This document shows positions 40,020-48,358 of a stretch of 51,512 nt of DNA, in pieces (position 1 is the first letter of the stretch; each line of letters starts with the position of its first letter). The stretch comes from Armatimonadota bacterium (GTDB taxonomy: Bacteria; Armatimonadota; JAAZEB01), in the NCBI GenBank assembly GCA_012512265.1, contig JAAZEM010000112.1, positions 1 through 51,512 on the forward strand. The letters run 5' to 3'. The notes beneath the pieces were generated by a model. It did no database searches. It saw only the letters and a program-made list of their open reading frames with translations, and was not told the DNA's origin. A program made the position numbers and the translations under genes.

Positions 40020-40892
40020 CTAGAGAGACGGCCCCGTGGGTGGTCCCTGCTCGTCCTCTGCCCGAAAGCGATCGCGCAAGATCCTGGCGCGCTCGCGGAT
40101 CCCCTCGTTCTTGGCGGTGGAGATCACCTGCTCCAATTGCTTGATCGCCGCCTCGCGCTCGCCCTTCAGACCTAGCGCCAGGCCAGTGAAGAAGCCGGCC
40201 CATTCGGCTTCCTCGGTGCCCGGATACTCCTGGATGACTTTGGCGAGGTACACGAGCGCCCGGTCGTTATTGCCACGAGAGCCATAGGCGATTGCGGTGT
40301 TGAGCAGGATCTCGGCCATATCCTCGGGGGCTTCGTCCTTGGGCAGCGCCGCGAGCGCATCCACGAGGGGCGCCGCCAGATCGCCTTGCCGTCGCTCACA
40401 GTAGATGCGAGCGAGTTCGGCCTTGGCCTCCATATCCTGCGGCTCCGCGGCGACCCGCTTGCGCAGGCTCACCACGCGCTCCTGCTCTTCGAGGACCAGA
40501 TTCAGACGGTGGATGAACTCCTCCGGCGGCAGGAACCCGACGATGCGCCCCGCCTCGTCTCCGGTGGACTCAACGAAGATGAAGCTCGGCACGCCCTCGA
40601 TCTCGTGCTTCCGAGCCAGGTCCGGCGTCTCCTCCACATAGACCCGCACCGGGATCACGCGCTCGCACGCCGTCACCACCGAGGTATCGGCAAGCGTTTC
40701 GTTCTCCATGCGGTCGCACCAGACGCAGTCCGTATCCGAGAAGTCGATCATGACGAGCTTATCGCTCTTGGCGGCCTCGGCCAGGGCGTCCTCCACGCTG
40801 GTGCGCCATGGCATCTCCGCTGCCCGCGCGGTGGAAGAGAGGACCAGCAGGCCCACCACCGCTGTCAGCACTATCCAACCTCTCCGCAGCAT
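40020..40892 (-). CDS. Exported thioredoxin-fold protein with C-terminal TPR repeats
   Basis: 290 aa. An N-terminal signal (MLRRGWIVLTAVVGLLVLSS, cleavage near ARA-AE) precedes a thioredoxin-like domain (about 28-145) with the redox motif DCVWCDRM (Cys56, Cys59), IEGVPSFIFVES containing the cis-proline, and GFLPPEEFIHRL. Residues about 160-280 form TPR-like helices (AELARIYCERRQGDLAAPLV, AYGSRGNNDRALVYLAKVIQ, LALGLKGEREAAIKQLEQ). The likely role is periplasmic thiol-disulfide exchange, with the TPR part binding a partner. AAGGA lies just before the ATG. Confidence 0.85.
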   Translation of the reverse strand: MLRRGWIVLTAVVGLLVLSSTARAAEMPWRTSVEDALAEAAKSDKLVMIDFSDTDCVWCDRMENETLADTSVVTACERVIPVRVYVEETPDLARKHEIEGVPSFIFVESTGDEAGRIVGFLPPEEFIHRLNLVLEEQERVVSLRKRVAAEPQDMEAKAELARIYCERRQGDLAAPLVDALAALPKDEAPEDMAEILLNTAIAYGSRGNNDRALVYLAKVIQEYPGTEEAEWAGFFTGLALGLKGEREAAIKQLEQVISTAKNEGIRERARILRDRFRAEDEQGPPTGPSL

Positions 40893-41059
40893 ATTCCTTT
40901 TCCCCCCGCCCCCAAATCGTGCGAGCGGCATTCTCTCTTGAGCGTTACGGCATGGGTCCGTCCATAGTGGCAAGATGCCCGCTGGGGAGAAAGATGAAAC
41001 ACTCGCGATTCCATACCCCCAACGCAGGCGGAGACGCCGCGGCCACACGCCTCGCGCGC

Positions 41060-41088
41060 TTGACAGCAGAGTGAGCGCATGTTATAGT
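41060..41088 (+). promoter_or_regulatory. Sigma-70-type promoter of the DUF481 gene
   Basis: TTGACA (41060-41065), 17-base spacer, TATAGT (41083-41088). Transcription would start near 41095, about 70 bases before the ATG at 41167. Confidence 0.7.
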
Positions 41089-41166
41089 AGCCCCGGTCTT
41101 GGAGTCCACTTGTCCTCCACGCCTCGGTTCAGCACCATGCACCGTGATTGAGAAAGGAGCAGCGTC

Positions 41167-42213
41167 ATGTCCTCACGTATTCTGTGCCTCGCCGTGCTCC
41201 TGGCGATGGCAACCCCGGCTCTGCGCGCAGATGAGATTCAGATCGGTGGGAAGGACCGCCTGAGCGGCACCATTCTTGGGATGAGAGGGAACCAGGTGCG
41301 CATCGGCACCGAGCATCTCGGCGAGGTGGCGCTTCCGTGGGCCGCCGTGACGGATTTGCGCAGTGATGTGGACCTTGCTATCTACCCCGAGGGAGCAGAG
41401 GTGATCGTCGGCGTCATCACACGGCTCGCTGGCGGCGTCCTTGAGATCAGGACGGCGCAGGGCATCCGCACCCTCGACAAGAGCCGGGTCAACCTGATCA
41501 GCACCGAGCTCCCCCGAGGTGGGAAGCCCGCCCCGGTCGTCAAGTGGAGGGGCAAGGCAGAGTTTGGCTTTGGGCTGGTGACTGGAAACAAGGAGAGCAA
41601 CAACTACCTGATCGGCACGGAGCTACGCCGGCGCAGCCCTTCGGCCGAGATCCTGATCACCGCGCAGGCCGAGCAGGGCCAGCTTCGCCAGAATGGCGCC
41701 TGGGAACGCGACGTCTCCTACGCGCGCGGCAGCGTTGGCCTTACCCGCAACCAGGGCGGGCGCCTCTACCTGGCGGGCAACACTACCCTGGAGCATGATG
41801 AGATCAGCCGGCTGGCGCTGCGCCAGAGCCACGCCTTCTCTGTTGGCTATCGCCTGATCCCGGGCTCGCCTAACCTCTGGCATGTGGAGCTCGGCGGCAA
41901 CTACCTCTGGGAGAAGTACAACCCGCTCCAGGGCGATGACTACTCAAACGACGGCATGACCCTCCGCCTGCGCTCGCTCACGGAGTGGAAGGTGTTTGGC
42001 TCCTCGCGCCTCAAGCTGGATGTCGTTGCCCATCCCAGCCTGGAGGCCCCCCACGGGCTTCGCGCGACCAGCAACCTGTCGCTCGCCTTCCCGCTCACCG
42101 GGGCTCTCAACCTCCAGCTGAGCGCGACTCACGACTACAACACGAACCCGCGCCCGGCCGGCGTCAAGGCCTCTGACCTGCGGACCCGTACGACCCTGGT
42201 CTACGGCTTCTGA
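41167..42213 (+). CDS. DUF481 outer-membrane protein with an N-terminal LSm-like domain
   Basis: 348 aa. The signal peptide is MSSRILCLAVLLAMATPALR (cleavage near LRA-DE). Residues about 25-115 contain two small beta-barrel-like repeats (DRLSGTILGMRGNQVRIGTE, VGVITRLAGGVLEIRTAQGI) often found before DUF481. From about 130 the beta-barrel follows (AEFGFGLVTGNKESNNYLIG, ARGSVGLTRNQGGRLYLAGN, VELGGNYLWEKYNPL), ending in aromatic VYGF for outer-membrane insertion. DUF481 proteins have no settled function; YdiY is a salt-inducible example. AAAGGAG precedes the ATG, and a good promoter and terminator flank the gene, so it is transcribed alone. Confidence 0.87.
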   Translation: MSSRILCLAVLLAMATPALRADEIQIGGKDRLSGTILGMRGNQVRIGTEHLGEVALPWAAVTDLRSDVDLAIYPEGAEVIVGVITRLAGGVLEIRTAQGIRTLDKSRVNLISTELPRGGKPAPVVKWRGKAEFGFGLVTGNKESNNYLIGTELRRRSPSAEILITAQAEQGQLRQNGAWERDVSYARGSVGLTRNQGGRLYLAGNTTLEHDEISRLALRQSHAFSVGYRLIPGSPNLWHVELGGNYLWEKYNPLQGDDYSNDGMTLRLRSLTEWKVFGSSRLKLDVVAHPSLEAPHGLRATSNLSLAFPLTGALNLQLSATHDYNTNPRPAGVKASDLRTRTTLVYGF

Positions 42214-42234
42214 GCAGAACGTCTGATAGATAGC

Positions 42235-42272
42235 AGAAGGGCATGGCAGGTTGCCTCCGGCCATGCCCTTCT
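42235..42272. terminator. 13-bp hairpin between the DUF481 and pseudouridine synthase genes
   Basis: AGAAGGGCATGGC (42235-42247) pairs exactly with GCCATGCCCTTCT (42260-42272). The arms end in A/T-rich triplets on both sides, so it could terminate both converging transcripts. Confidence 0.7.
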
Positions 42273-42309
42273 CGTATTCTGCAGCCGCCCCCTCGAGAGG
42301 GCAAACTGG

Positions 42310-43353
42310 CTACCAGTTTAGCCCCACCAGGGGCGACGGCCCGCTTCCTTCCATCGGGTAATGCGCGCGGAGATAGTTGAGCAGCTCCAGATAGGGGCGC
42401 GGCGGCGGTGCCGTGAACTCCATCGGCGCCCCGGTGCGCGGGTGAGTGAAGCTGAGCCGGTAGGCATGAAGCGCCTGGCCTTCCACCCGCTCGATGAGGT
42501 CCTCCAACTCCAGATCCCTCACCGGCAGCTTGCGTTGGCCGCCATACTGCGGGTCGCCCATCACGGGGTGGCCGATGTACGAGCAATGCACGCGGATCTG
42601 GTGGGTGCGACCGGTTTTCAGCTTCGCTTCCAGGAGCGCGCACGGTAGGGTGAACCGCTCAAGCACCGTCAGGTCGGTGGTGGCGTCACGGGCGCTCGGA
42701 GGGCGGCGCTCGCCGGCGGGATAGACGGTCATCTTCTTCCGATCCGTCGGATGTCGGCCGATAGGAACCTCAACGCGCACGCGGTCGAAACGCGGGTTGC
42801 CCCACACCAGCGCCAGATAGCGGCGGCCTGCCGTGCGCTCTCGGATCTGGCGAGAGAGATCGTTGTGCGCGTAGTCGTTGCGCGCGACCATGATCAGCCC
42901 GGAGGTGTCCTTATCGAGCCGGTGGACGATGCCGGGCCGGTCTTCGCCGGCGATGCTGGAGAGCGCGCCCGGATAGGCGAGCAACGCATGCACCAGCGTG
43001 CCACGCGTCGAACCGACGGCGGGATGGACGACCATGCCGACAGGCTTGTTGATCACCAGGAGATCCTCGTCTTCATAGACGATATCAAGCTCGATCTCCT
43101 CCGGGAGCAGGCCCTCCGGGCGCGTCGTCTCCGGGAAGGCGATGCAAACGCGGTCTCCCACACGCAAGGGGTAGCTGGCGCGCGTCGGCGCGCCGTTCAC
43201 CGTAATATGGCCGCTCTCGATGAGCTTCTGAATCCGCGACCGGGTGAGGTCATCGTAGCGGCTGGCGAGCGCCTGGTCGATGCGCGTTCCTGCATCCTCC
43301 TCCATCACGACCAGCCTGCGTGACGGAGGAGGCGCCGTAGGTGTGGTGCTCAT
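42310..43353 (-). CDS. RluA-family pseudouridine synthase (RluD-like)
   Basis: 347 aa. An N-terminal S4 RNA-binding domain (about 17-78: GTRIDQALASRYDDLTRSRI, SGHITVNGAPTRASYPLRVG) is followed by the catalytic domain with VINKPVGMVVHPAVG, RPGIVHRLDKDTSGLIMVAR (Asp147 is the catalytic residue), YLALVWG, KTGRTHQIRVH and HPVMGDPQYGG. The S4-plus-RluA arrangement fits RluD, which modifies 23S rRNA helix 69, although RluC-like targets cannot be excluded. The ATG at 43353 follows GGAGG by about 10 bases. It lies 24 bp downstream of lpdA, same strand, and may share its promoter. Confidence 0.93.
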   Translation of the reverse strand: MSTTPTAPPPSRRLVVMEEDAGTRIDQALASRYDDLTRSRIQKLIESGHITVNGAPTRASYPLRVGDRVCIAFPETTRPEGLLPEEIELDIVYEDEDLLVINKPVGMVVHPAVGSTRGTLVHALLAYPGALSSIAGEDRPGIVHRLDKDTSGLIMVARNDYAHNDLSRQIRERTAGRRYLALVWGNPRFDRVRVEVPIGRHPTDRKKMTVYPAGERRPPSARDATTDLTVLERFTLPCALLEAKLKTGRTHQIRVHCSYIGHPVMGDPQYGGQRKLPVRDLELEDLIERVEGQALHAYRLSFTHPRTGAPMEFTAPPPRPYLELLNYLRAHYPMEGSGPSPLVGLNW

Positions 43354-43377
43354 GATGCCCCGCCTCCCCCCATCACC

Positions 43378-44760
43378 TTAGATATGCACCCCCCGGCCCA
43401 GCGTCACCAGCGCCGTCTCATGCAGCACCTCGGAAAGCGTCGGATGCGCGTGGACCGTGTGCGCAATATCCTCCACCGTGCCCTCCAGCGTGCGCGTCAC
43501 TCCCAGCTCTGGCAGCAGCTCCGTCACTTCCGGGCCAACCAGATGGCCGCCCAGCAACTCGCCGCTCCGTGCGTCCATCACGAACTTGCAGAAGCCCTCC
43601 CAGTCGTGCTGGCCAAGCGCCTTGCCATTCGCCCGGAACGGGAATGAGCCGGTCTTCACCTCATAGCCGCGCTCGACAGCCATCGTTTCGGTGAGGCCCA
43701 CGCTGGCGACCTGGGGATGGCAGTAAACGGCGCGCGGCATATCGGTGTACACGAGTGGGCGGGGCGACTGTCCGGCGATCACCTCCGCGGCAATCTTCCC
43801 CTGCGCGGACGCCACATGCGCCAGGAGCATCTTCCCGGTGACGTCGCCAATGGCGTAGATGCCGGGCACGTTCGTCTCCATCCGGTCGTTCACCTGGATG
43901 AATCCCCGCTCCGTCTGGATCCCCAACGCCTCGAGCCCCAGATCCTCAATGTTTCCCTGAACCCCGATCGCGACGAGGATGCGGTCTGCCTCAAGCTCTT
44001 CCTCGCCCTTTGGCCCGGAAACGCGGGCCTTCACTCCTTTATCCCCCGTCTCGACCGAAAGAACGCGCGTGCCGGTGAAAATGCGCATCCCCTGCTTCGT
44101 CAGCTGCTTTTCGACGACGGCGGCCACCTCCGGATCCTCTAGCGGGAGCACGTGCGGCATCATCTCGACCACCGTCACGGCGCACCCGTAGGAGGCGAAG
44201 ACATAGCCAAACTCCAGGCCAATCGGTCCACCGCCGATGATGAGCATCGAGGAGGGCAGTTCCTTGAGCACCACCGCCTCGCGCGAGGAGAGGATCCTCT
44301 CGCCATCAAACGCGACTCCGGGGATAGCGCGCGACCGGCCCCCTGTCGCGATAATCACGTTGCGTGCCTGCAGCTCCGGGCCATCCGGGCGCACCTGCAC
44401 CCGGCCAGGCCCGGAGAGATAGCCGTTCCCCGCGTGGACGTCGATCCCGTTCTTTTTCATCAGGCCCTGCACGCCCTTGACCAGGCGGCTTGTCACGCGC
44501 CGGCTGCGCTCCACCGCTGGCGCGTAATCCACCCGCAGGCCATCGAAGGCAATTCCAAACTCCTTCGCCTGCTTCAGTGTATTCACCAACCCGGCGTTGT
44601 GGATGAGCGCCTTCGTGGGGATGCACCCCCAGTTCAGACAGACGCCCCCTAGCGCCTCGCGCTCTACCACCGCCGTCCGCAACCCAAGCTGGGCGGCGCG
44701 GATGGCAGCCACATAGCCGCCCGGTCCACCACCAATAACCACTACATCATATGCTTCCAT
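43378..44760 (-). CDS. lpdA: Dihydrolipoyl dehydrogenase
   Basis: 460 aa. The FAD motif is VVVIGGGPGGYVAAIRAAQLG. The redox disulfide is GGVCLNWGCIPTKAL (Cys41, Cys46), the NAD domain has LIIGGGPIGLEFG, the second FAD motif is GIYAIGDVTG, and the C-terminal active-site region is HTVHAHPTLSEVLHE. It reoxidises lipoyl groups of 2-oxoacid dehydrogenase or glycine-cleavage complexes. No E1/E2 genes are nearby. GAGGA lies 6 bases before ATG 44760, and a strong promoter sits at 44834-44862. The downstream pseudouridine synthase gene is probably on the same transcript. Confidence 0.96.
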   Translation of the reverse strand: MEAYDVVVIGGGPGGYVAAIRAAQLGLRTAVVEREALGGVCLNWGCIPTKALIHNAGLVNTLKQAKEFGIAFDGLRVDYAPAVERSRRVTSRLVKGVQGLMKKNGIDVHAGNGYLSGPGRVQVRPDGPELQARNVIIATGGRSRAIPGVAFDGERILSSREAVVLKELPSSMLIIGGGPIGLEFGYVFASYGCAVTVVEMMPHVLPLEDPEVAAVVEKQLTKQGMRIFTGTRVLSVETGDKGVKARVSGPKGEEELEADRILVAIGVQGNIEDLGLEALGIQTERGFIQVNDRMETNVPGIYAIGDVTGKMLLAHVASAQGKIAAEVIAGQSPRPLVYTDMPRAVYCHPQVASVGLTETMAVERGYEVKTGSFPFRANGKALGQHDWEGFCKFVMDARSGELLGGHLVGPEVTELLPELGVTRTLEGTVEDIAHTVHAHPTLSEVLHETALVTLGRGVHI

Positions 44761-44833
44761 AGCGTTCCTCAACCCCCAATCGCGGGGAAACCCTGCACGC
44801 CTGTACTTCTGGCGCTATTCCTCATTCTCCGGA

Positions 44834-44862
44834 ATTATAACAGAAACGGAGAGGCACGGCAA
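44834..44862 (-). promoter_or_regulatory. Extended -10 promoter of lpdA
   Basis: On the minus strand TTGCCG (44857-44862), 17-base spacer, TATAAT (44834-44839) with TG one base upstream of the -10. The transcription start would fall near 44827, about 67 bases before the lpdA ATG. Confidence 0.7.
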
Positions 44863-44986
44863 CGTCGCGTCGCGCGGCCTGCGTGAGCCCGCTGGTGAGG
44901 CAGGAGAACCGGCACTCCCGTCACGAATCTGACCACAGGCGGTCGCGCTTGTTGGGCTTGCGGCTGCCGGGTGGGAGGATACCAAG

Positions 44987-45799
44987 ATGAAGTTCATCAT
45001 CTTCACCAAGCATCTGGAGGGCAGAGACATCCCCGGGCTCATTGCCGACATTCGCTTCGCCGGGGCCGAAGGCGCCGATCTGTGCGTGCGGCCCGGCTAC
45101 CCGGTGAACCCGGAGAACGCGCCTACGGCGCTGCCGGCCGCCATGAAACAGTTCCGCGCCGAGGGACTGGATATCCCGCTCGTCACCACGCCAGGCGATT
45201 TCACCGATCCCACTGCCGCCTACGCGGAGCCGCTATGGGCCGCCTGCGCCGAGGCCGGCGTCCGCCTCGTGAAGCTCGGCTACTGGTACATGGGCCCAGA
45301 TGGCTACTGGGCCACGGTGGATCGGGTGCGCAAGGCCCTGGAGGGCTTTGCCCGGCTGGCCGAGAAGTATGGCCCGAAAGCCTGCGTGCACACTCACTCC
45401 GGCAGCACCATGGGCCTCAACGCCTCCTCCGTGATGAACCTCGTTCGCGGCTTCGATCCGCGGCACATCGGGGTTTTCGCCGATCCGGGGCATCTCTCCA
45501 TAGTGGGTGAGCCGTTGCCGATGGCCCTCTCCATCTTGGGAGAGTACCTCTCGATCCTCGCATTCAAGGATCTCGTGCGCGAGCGCGTCGTGCGCGAAGG
45601 CAAGCCCGGGTGGCAAACGAAGGTGGTTCCCCTCGGGACCGGCTTCGTGGATTGGACCACTCTGCTGCGCCTCTTGGGCGAGATCGGCTACGACGGCCCG
45701 ATCAGCTTCCACAGCGAGTATTCCGGATACCCGGTGGACACCGTCGTGGATCTGGCCCGGATCGATATCCGGTTTATCCGTGGCCTGATGGCCGCGTAG
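44987..45799 (+). CDS. Sugar phosphate isomerase/epimerase-like TIM barrel
   Basis: 270 aa of the xylose-isomerase-like TIM-barrel superfamily. It begins MKFIIFTKHLEGRDIPGLIA, with GADLCVRPGYPVNPENA early and VRLVKLGYWY mid-barrel; candidate metal ligands lie in CVHTHSGSTMG, VFADPGHLSIVGE, LAFKDLVRE and ISFHSEYSG. Related proteins isomerise or epimerise sugars, or act as 2-keto-myo-inositol dehydratases and AP endonucleases. The specific reaction is unknown. GGGAGG lies upstream of the ATG. It is the first gene of a tight plus-strand set, one base before the sulfatase-fold gene. Confidence 0.88.
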   Translation: MKFIIFTKHLEGRDIPGLIADIRFAGAEGADLCVRPGYPVNPENAPTALPAAMKQFRAEGLDIPLVTTPGDFTDPTAAYAEPLWAACAEAGVRLVKLGYWYMGPDGYWATVDRVRKALEGFARLAEKYGPKACVHTHSGSTMGLNASSVMNLVRGFDPRHIGVFADPGHLSIVGEPLPMALSILGEYLSILAFKDLVRERVVREGKPGWQTKVVPLGTGFVDWTTLLRLLGEIGYDGPISFHSEYSGYPVDTVVDLARIDIRFIRGLMAA

Positions 45800-45800
45800 G

Positions 45801-47144
45801 ATGGACAGCGACCGCATGAACATCCTCGTGATCGCGATTGATACGCTTCGCGCGGATCATCTGGGCTGCTATGGCTACCCTCTGCCCACCAGCCCGCATA
45901 TCGACCGATTGGCCCGCGAAGGCGTCGTCTTCCAGTGCTTCAGCCCGCACATCCCTACGCACCCGGGCTATACCACGCTCTTCACCGGCAAGGACGTGAT
46001 GGCACACCAGATCGTCTGCCAGGGCGGCAAGGTGGAGCTCGACCCCAAGGTGCGCCTGCTCGCCGAGATTCTCCGGGAGAACGGCTACTTCACCGCGGCG
46101 GCCGATAACCTGGGGCGTTGGTTCCCGCGCGGCTTTGACCTCTATGAGGGATACCAGTGGGATCAGGACCCCAAAGGCGCCTGGCGCAAGGGCGAGGCGG
46201 TGAACAAGACCGCACAACGCATCCTCGATGAGTGCGTCCGCCAGCCTAAGCCGTGGTTCGCCTTCCTCCACTACTGGGATCCGCACACGCCCTACCTGCC
46301 GCCCGTGCCGTTCGACCGGATGTTCTATCACGGCAACGAACGCGCCCCCGAGAACCACAGCATGGACGCCGTCTTCGCCTTCGAGCCGTTCCGCTACTAC
46401 TTCATGCAGTGGATGGGCGGCGTCACCGATATCGAGTTCCCCAAGCGGCAATACGATGCCGCGATCGCCTACGCTGATGTCTGCCTGCAGCATCTCTTCA
46501 CGCAGCTCGCGGCGCTCGGCGCGCTTGAAGAGACGGTGGTCGTGATCACCGCCGACCACGGCGAGGAGATGGACGAGCACGAGATGTGGTTCGACCATCA
46601 CGGCCTCTACGATACCAACCTGCGCGTGCCCCTCATCATGCGCTGTCCGGACCGCCTGCCGCGCGGCAAATACGTGGACGGCATGGTGACGCTGATGGAT
46701 GTGGCGCCGACGCTGCTGGCCCTCGCCGGCCTGGAGGAGGCAGCCGCGAAGGAGGGGATGCTGGGAAAGAACCTGCTGCCGCTCGTGCGAGACGAAGTCG
46801 CGCCCGGCCAGGGGAGCACAGAAAGGATCTTCCTCACCGAGAACACCTGGATGCGCAAGCGCGGTGTGCGCACCCGCGAATGGAAGCTGATCCGCGCGTG
46901 CGAGCCAGATATCCACAACCGGCCCCCGATCGAGCTGTACCACCTCCCTACCGATCCCGGCGAGCAGTACAACCTCGCTCAGGAGCGCCCGGAGGTCGTG
47001 GCAGAGCTCTCAAACGCGCTCGATGAGTGGATCGAGCGGCGCAAGCGCGAGACCGGACTGCCCGATCCGATCGAAACGCAGGGCATCACCCTTCGCTCCG
47101 TGGGGAAGGTGGCCACCGCCGTCCCGGAGGACCAGAGACTATGA
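45801..47144 (+). CDS. Sulfatase-fold hydrolase lacking the formylglycine cysteine
   Basis: 447 aa of the alkaline-phosphatase superfamily. Metal ligands and family blocks are present: NILVIAIDTLRADHLGCYGY (Asp14), HYWDPHTPY, VITADHGEEMDEH (Asp252, His253), FDHHGLYDTNLRVPLI (His267) and a C-terminal LYHLPTDPGEQYNLA. At the place of the sulfatase C/S-x-P-S-R motif it has IPTHPGYTTLFTGK, so Thr53 replaces the Cys/Ser that becomes formylglycine. It could be a Thr-nucleophile phosphatase, phosphodiesterase or phosphonate hydrolase rather than a sulfatase. No signal peptide, hence cytoplasmic. It starts one base after the TIM-barrel gene stop and its end overlaps the next gene (ATGA). Confidence 0.87.
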   Translation: MDSDRMNILVIAIDTLRADHLGCYGYPLPTSPHIDRLAREGVVFQCFSPHIPTHPGYTTLFTGKDVMAHQIVCQGGKVELDPKVRLLAEILRENGYFTAAADNLGRWFPRGFDLYEGYQWDQDPKGAWRKGEAVNKTAQRILDECVRQPKPWFAFLHYWDPHTPYLPPVPFDRMFYHGNERAPENHSMDAVFAFEPFRYYFMQWMGGVTDIEFPKRQYDAAIAYADVCLQHLFTQLAALGALEETVVVITADHGEEMDEHEMWFDHHGLYDTNLRVPLIMRCPDRLPRGKYVDGMVTLMDVAPTLLALAGLEEAAAKEGMLGKNLLPLVRDEVAPGQGSTERIFLTENTWMRKRGVRTREWKLIRACEPDIHNRPPIELYHLPTDPGEQYNLAQERPEVVAELSNALDEWIERRKRETGLPDPIETQGITLRSVGKVATAVPEDQRL

Positions 47145-47965
47145 CCGAGTTTATCATCTGTGGGAGTGCCGCCGCCGAAGCGTGGCCGGCGATCTTTTGT
47201 AACTGCCGCTGCTGCCAGGAGGCGTTTGCGCGCGGGGGCAAGGAGATCCGCACCCGCACCACCTATCACCTCGGAGACACGGTGCATATCGACTTCGGCC
47301 CTGATGCCTGCACCCAGATGCAGCGTTTCCGCCTTCCGTTCGACCGGCTGAAGCACCTCCTGATCACCCACTCGCACCAGGATCACTGGCTGCCCTCCGA
47401 GCTGTGCTACCGCCGGCCGGGCTTCTCTGTCGTCGACGAGGAGAACATCCTGACCGTGCATGGTAACGCCCGCGTGCGCGAAAAGCTGGAGGCGGCCGTC
47501 GGGGACGACTTCCCCTTCTACCGCCTGCGGTTTGAAGAGGTGCGCCCCGGCCGGCCGATCGACCTGGGCGACGGCATGCGCGCCGTGCCGGTGCCCGCCA
47601 ATCACGACCGGAAGGAGATGTGCGTCTTCTATCTCCTTCAGGTGGGAGACCGCGTGCTCCTCCAGGCCAACGACACCGGCTGGTTCCTTGATTCTGCCTG
47701 GGAGATCCTCCGCGATTACGAGATCGATATCGTGGTTATGGACTCCACCTCGGGGAAGATCGAGTCGCGCGAAGGCCACCTCGGGTGCCGCTGGGTCGTC
47801 GCCCTGCGTGATGAGATGCTGGCGCAAGGGATCTTGAAGACGGAGCACCGCTTCATCGCCAACCATTTCTCGCACAACGGCGGGTGGCTCCACACCGAGT
47901 TGGAGGAGTACTTCGCACCCCACGGCATCGAGGTGGGCTACGACGGCATGCGCATCCCGGTGTGA
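47141..47965 (+). CDS. PhnP-like metallo-beta-lactamase-fold hydrolase
   Basis: 274 aa. It starts MTEFIICGSAAAEAWPAIFC and has a Cys cluster (Cys20, 22, 24, 25 in FCNCRCCQEA) like the zinc-binding element of PhnP. The metal motif THSHQDHW (His77, His79, Asp81, His82), LLQANDTGWF with the bridging Asp, VVMDSTSG and a late FIANHFSHNGG complete the fold. PhnP is a cyclic phosphodiesterase of phosphonate breakdown; this subgroup (start AEAWPAIFCNC) is common with sugar-metabolism genes and has unknown substrate. ATG 47141 overlaps the sulfatase-fold gene stop, with GGAGG 10 bases upstream. It is last in the three-gene cassette. Confidence 0.87.
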   Translation: MTEFIICGSAAAEAWPAIFCNCRCCQEAFARGGKEIRTRTTYHLGDTVHIDFGPDACTQMQRFRLPFDRLKHLLITHSHQDHWLPSELCYRRPGFSVVDEENILTVHGNARVREKLEAAVGDDFPFYRLRFEEVRPGRPIDLGDGMRAVPVPANHDRKEMCVFYLLQVGDRVLLQANDTGWFLDSAWEILRDYEIDIVVMDSTSGKIESREGHLGCRWVVALRDEMLAQGILKTEHRFIANHFSHNGGWLHTELEEYFAPHGIEVGYDGMRIPV

Positions 47966-48028
47966 CCGCGATGGCGCCGCGGATTCGGGCGGCAGACGCG
48001 ACACCGGCAGTGCTCACATCGGCGGTTC

Positions 48029-48202
48029 TGCCCCGCGCGGAGGTTAGCCTCCGCGCTGCTTGTGAACGGAGCCCTGCCGGGCTGGGTTTGGCGACACTCC
48101 CGGGTGCCTGAGAACGGCGAGGGCTGGGAAGGGAAGCCCGAAGGGCTTTGCAAGAAAGCAGCGCGGAGCTTCCTGCTCCGCGCGGGTGGATGGTCCTCTC
48201 CA
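48029..48202. repeat. Structured dispersed repeat, copy B
   Basis: It repeats the order seen at 30604-30780: a stem at 48035-48056 (GCGCGGAGG/CCTCCGCGC), GCTTGTGAACGGAGCC, TGCCGGGCTGGG, AGCCCGAAGGGCTTTGC, a second stem at 48161-48183 (GCGCGGAGC/GCTCCGCGC) and CCTCTCCAT. Loops and linkers differ while stems and anchors are kept. It lies after the three-gene cassette and before the promoter at 48265. Confidence 0.75.
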
Positions 48203-48264
48203 TCTATCTCAGAATCCCTGTGCTCGTCGTGCTTCCTTCAGTCCCGCAGCCCCGCGACTGGCTT

Positions 48265-48294
48265 TTGACAGATCCTCGCTCCTTGCCCTATAAT
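48265..48294 (+). promoter_or_regulatory. Consensus sigma-70-type promoter
   Basis: TTGACA (48265-48270), 18-base spacer, TATAAT (48289-48294): both boxes are exact consensus. Transcription would start near 48301, about 58 bases before the ATG at 48359. It probably drives the thioredoxin-fold gene and tilS-pyrF. Confidence 0.78.
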
Positions 48295-48358
48295 GGGGGT
48301 GCATCCCCGCGGCAAACCACTCCTGAGGTTCGCATCAGGCGCGCAAAGGAGGTTGAGG

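Noticed and set aside
45801..47144. Typical arylsulfatase
   Set aside because: The formylglycine motif C/S-x-P-S/A-R is replaced by T-H-P-G-Y, so a sulfatase name would over-claim.
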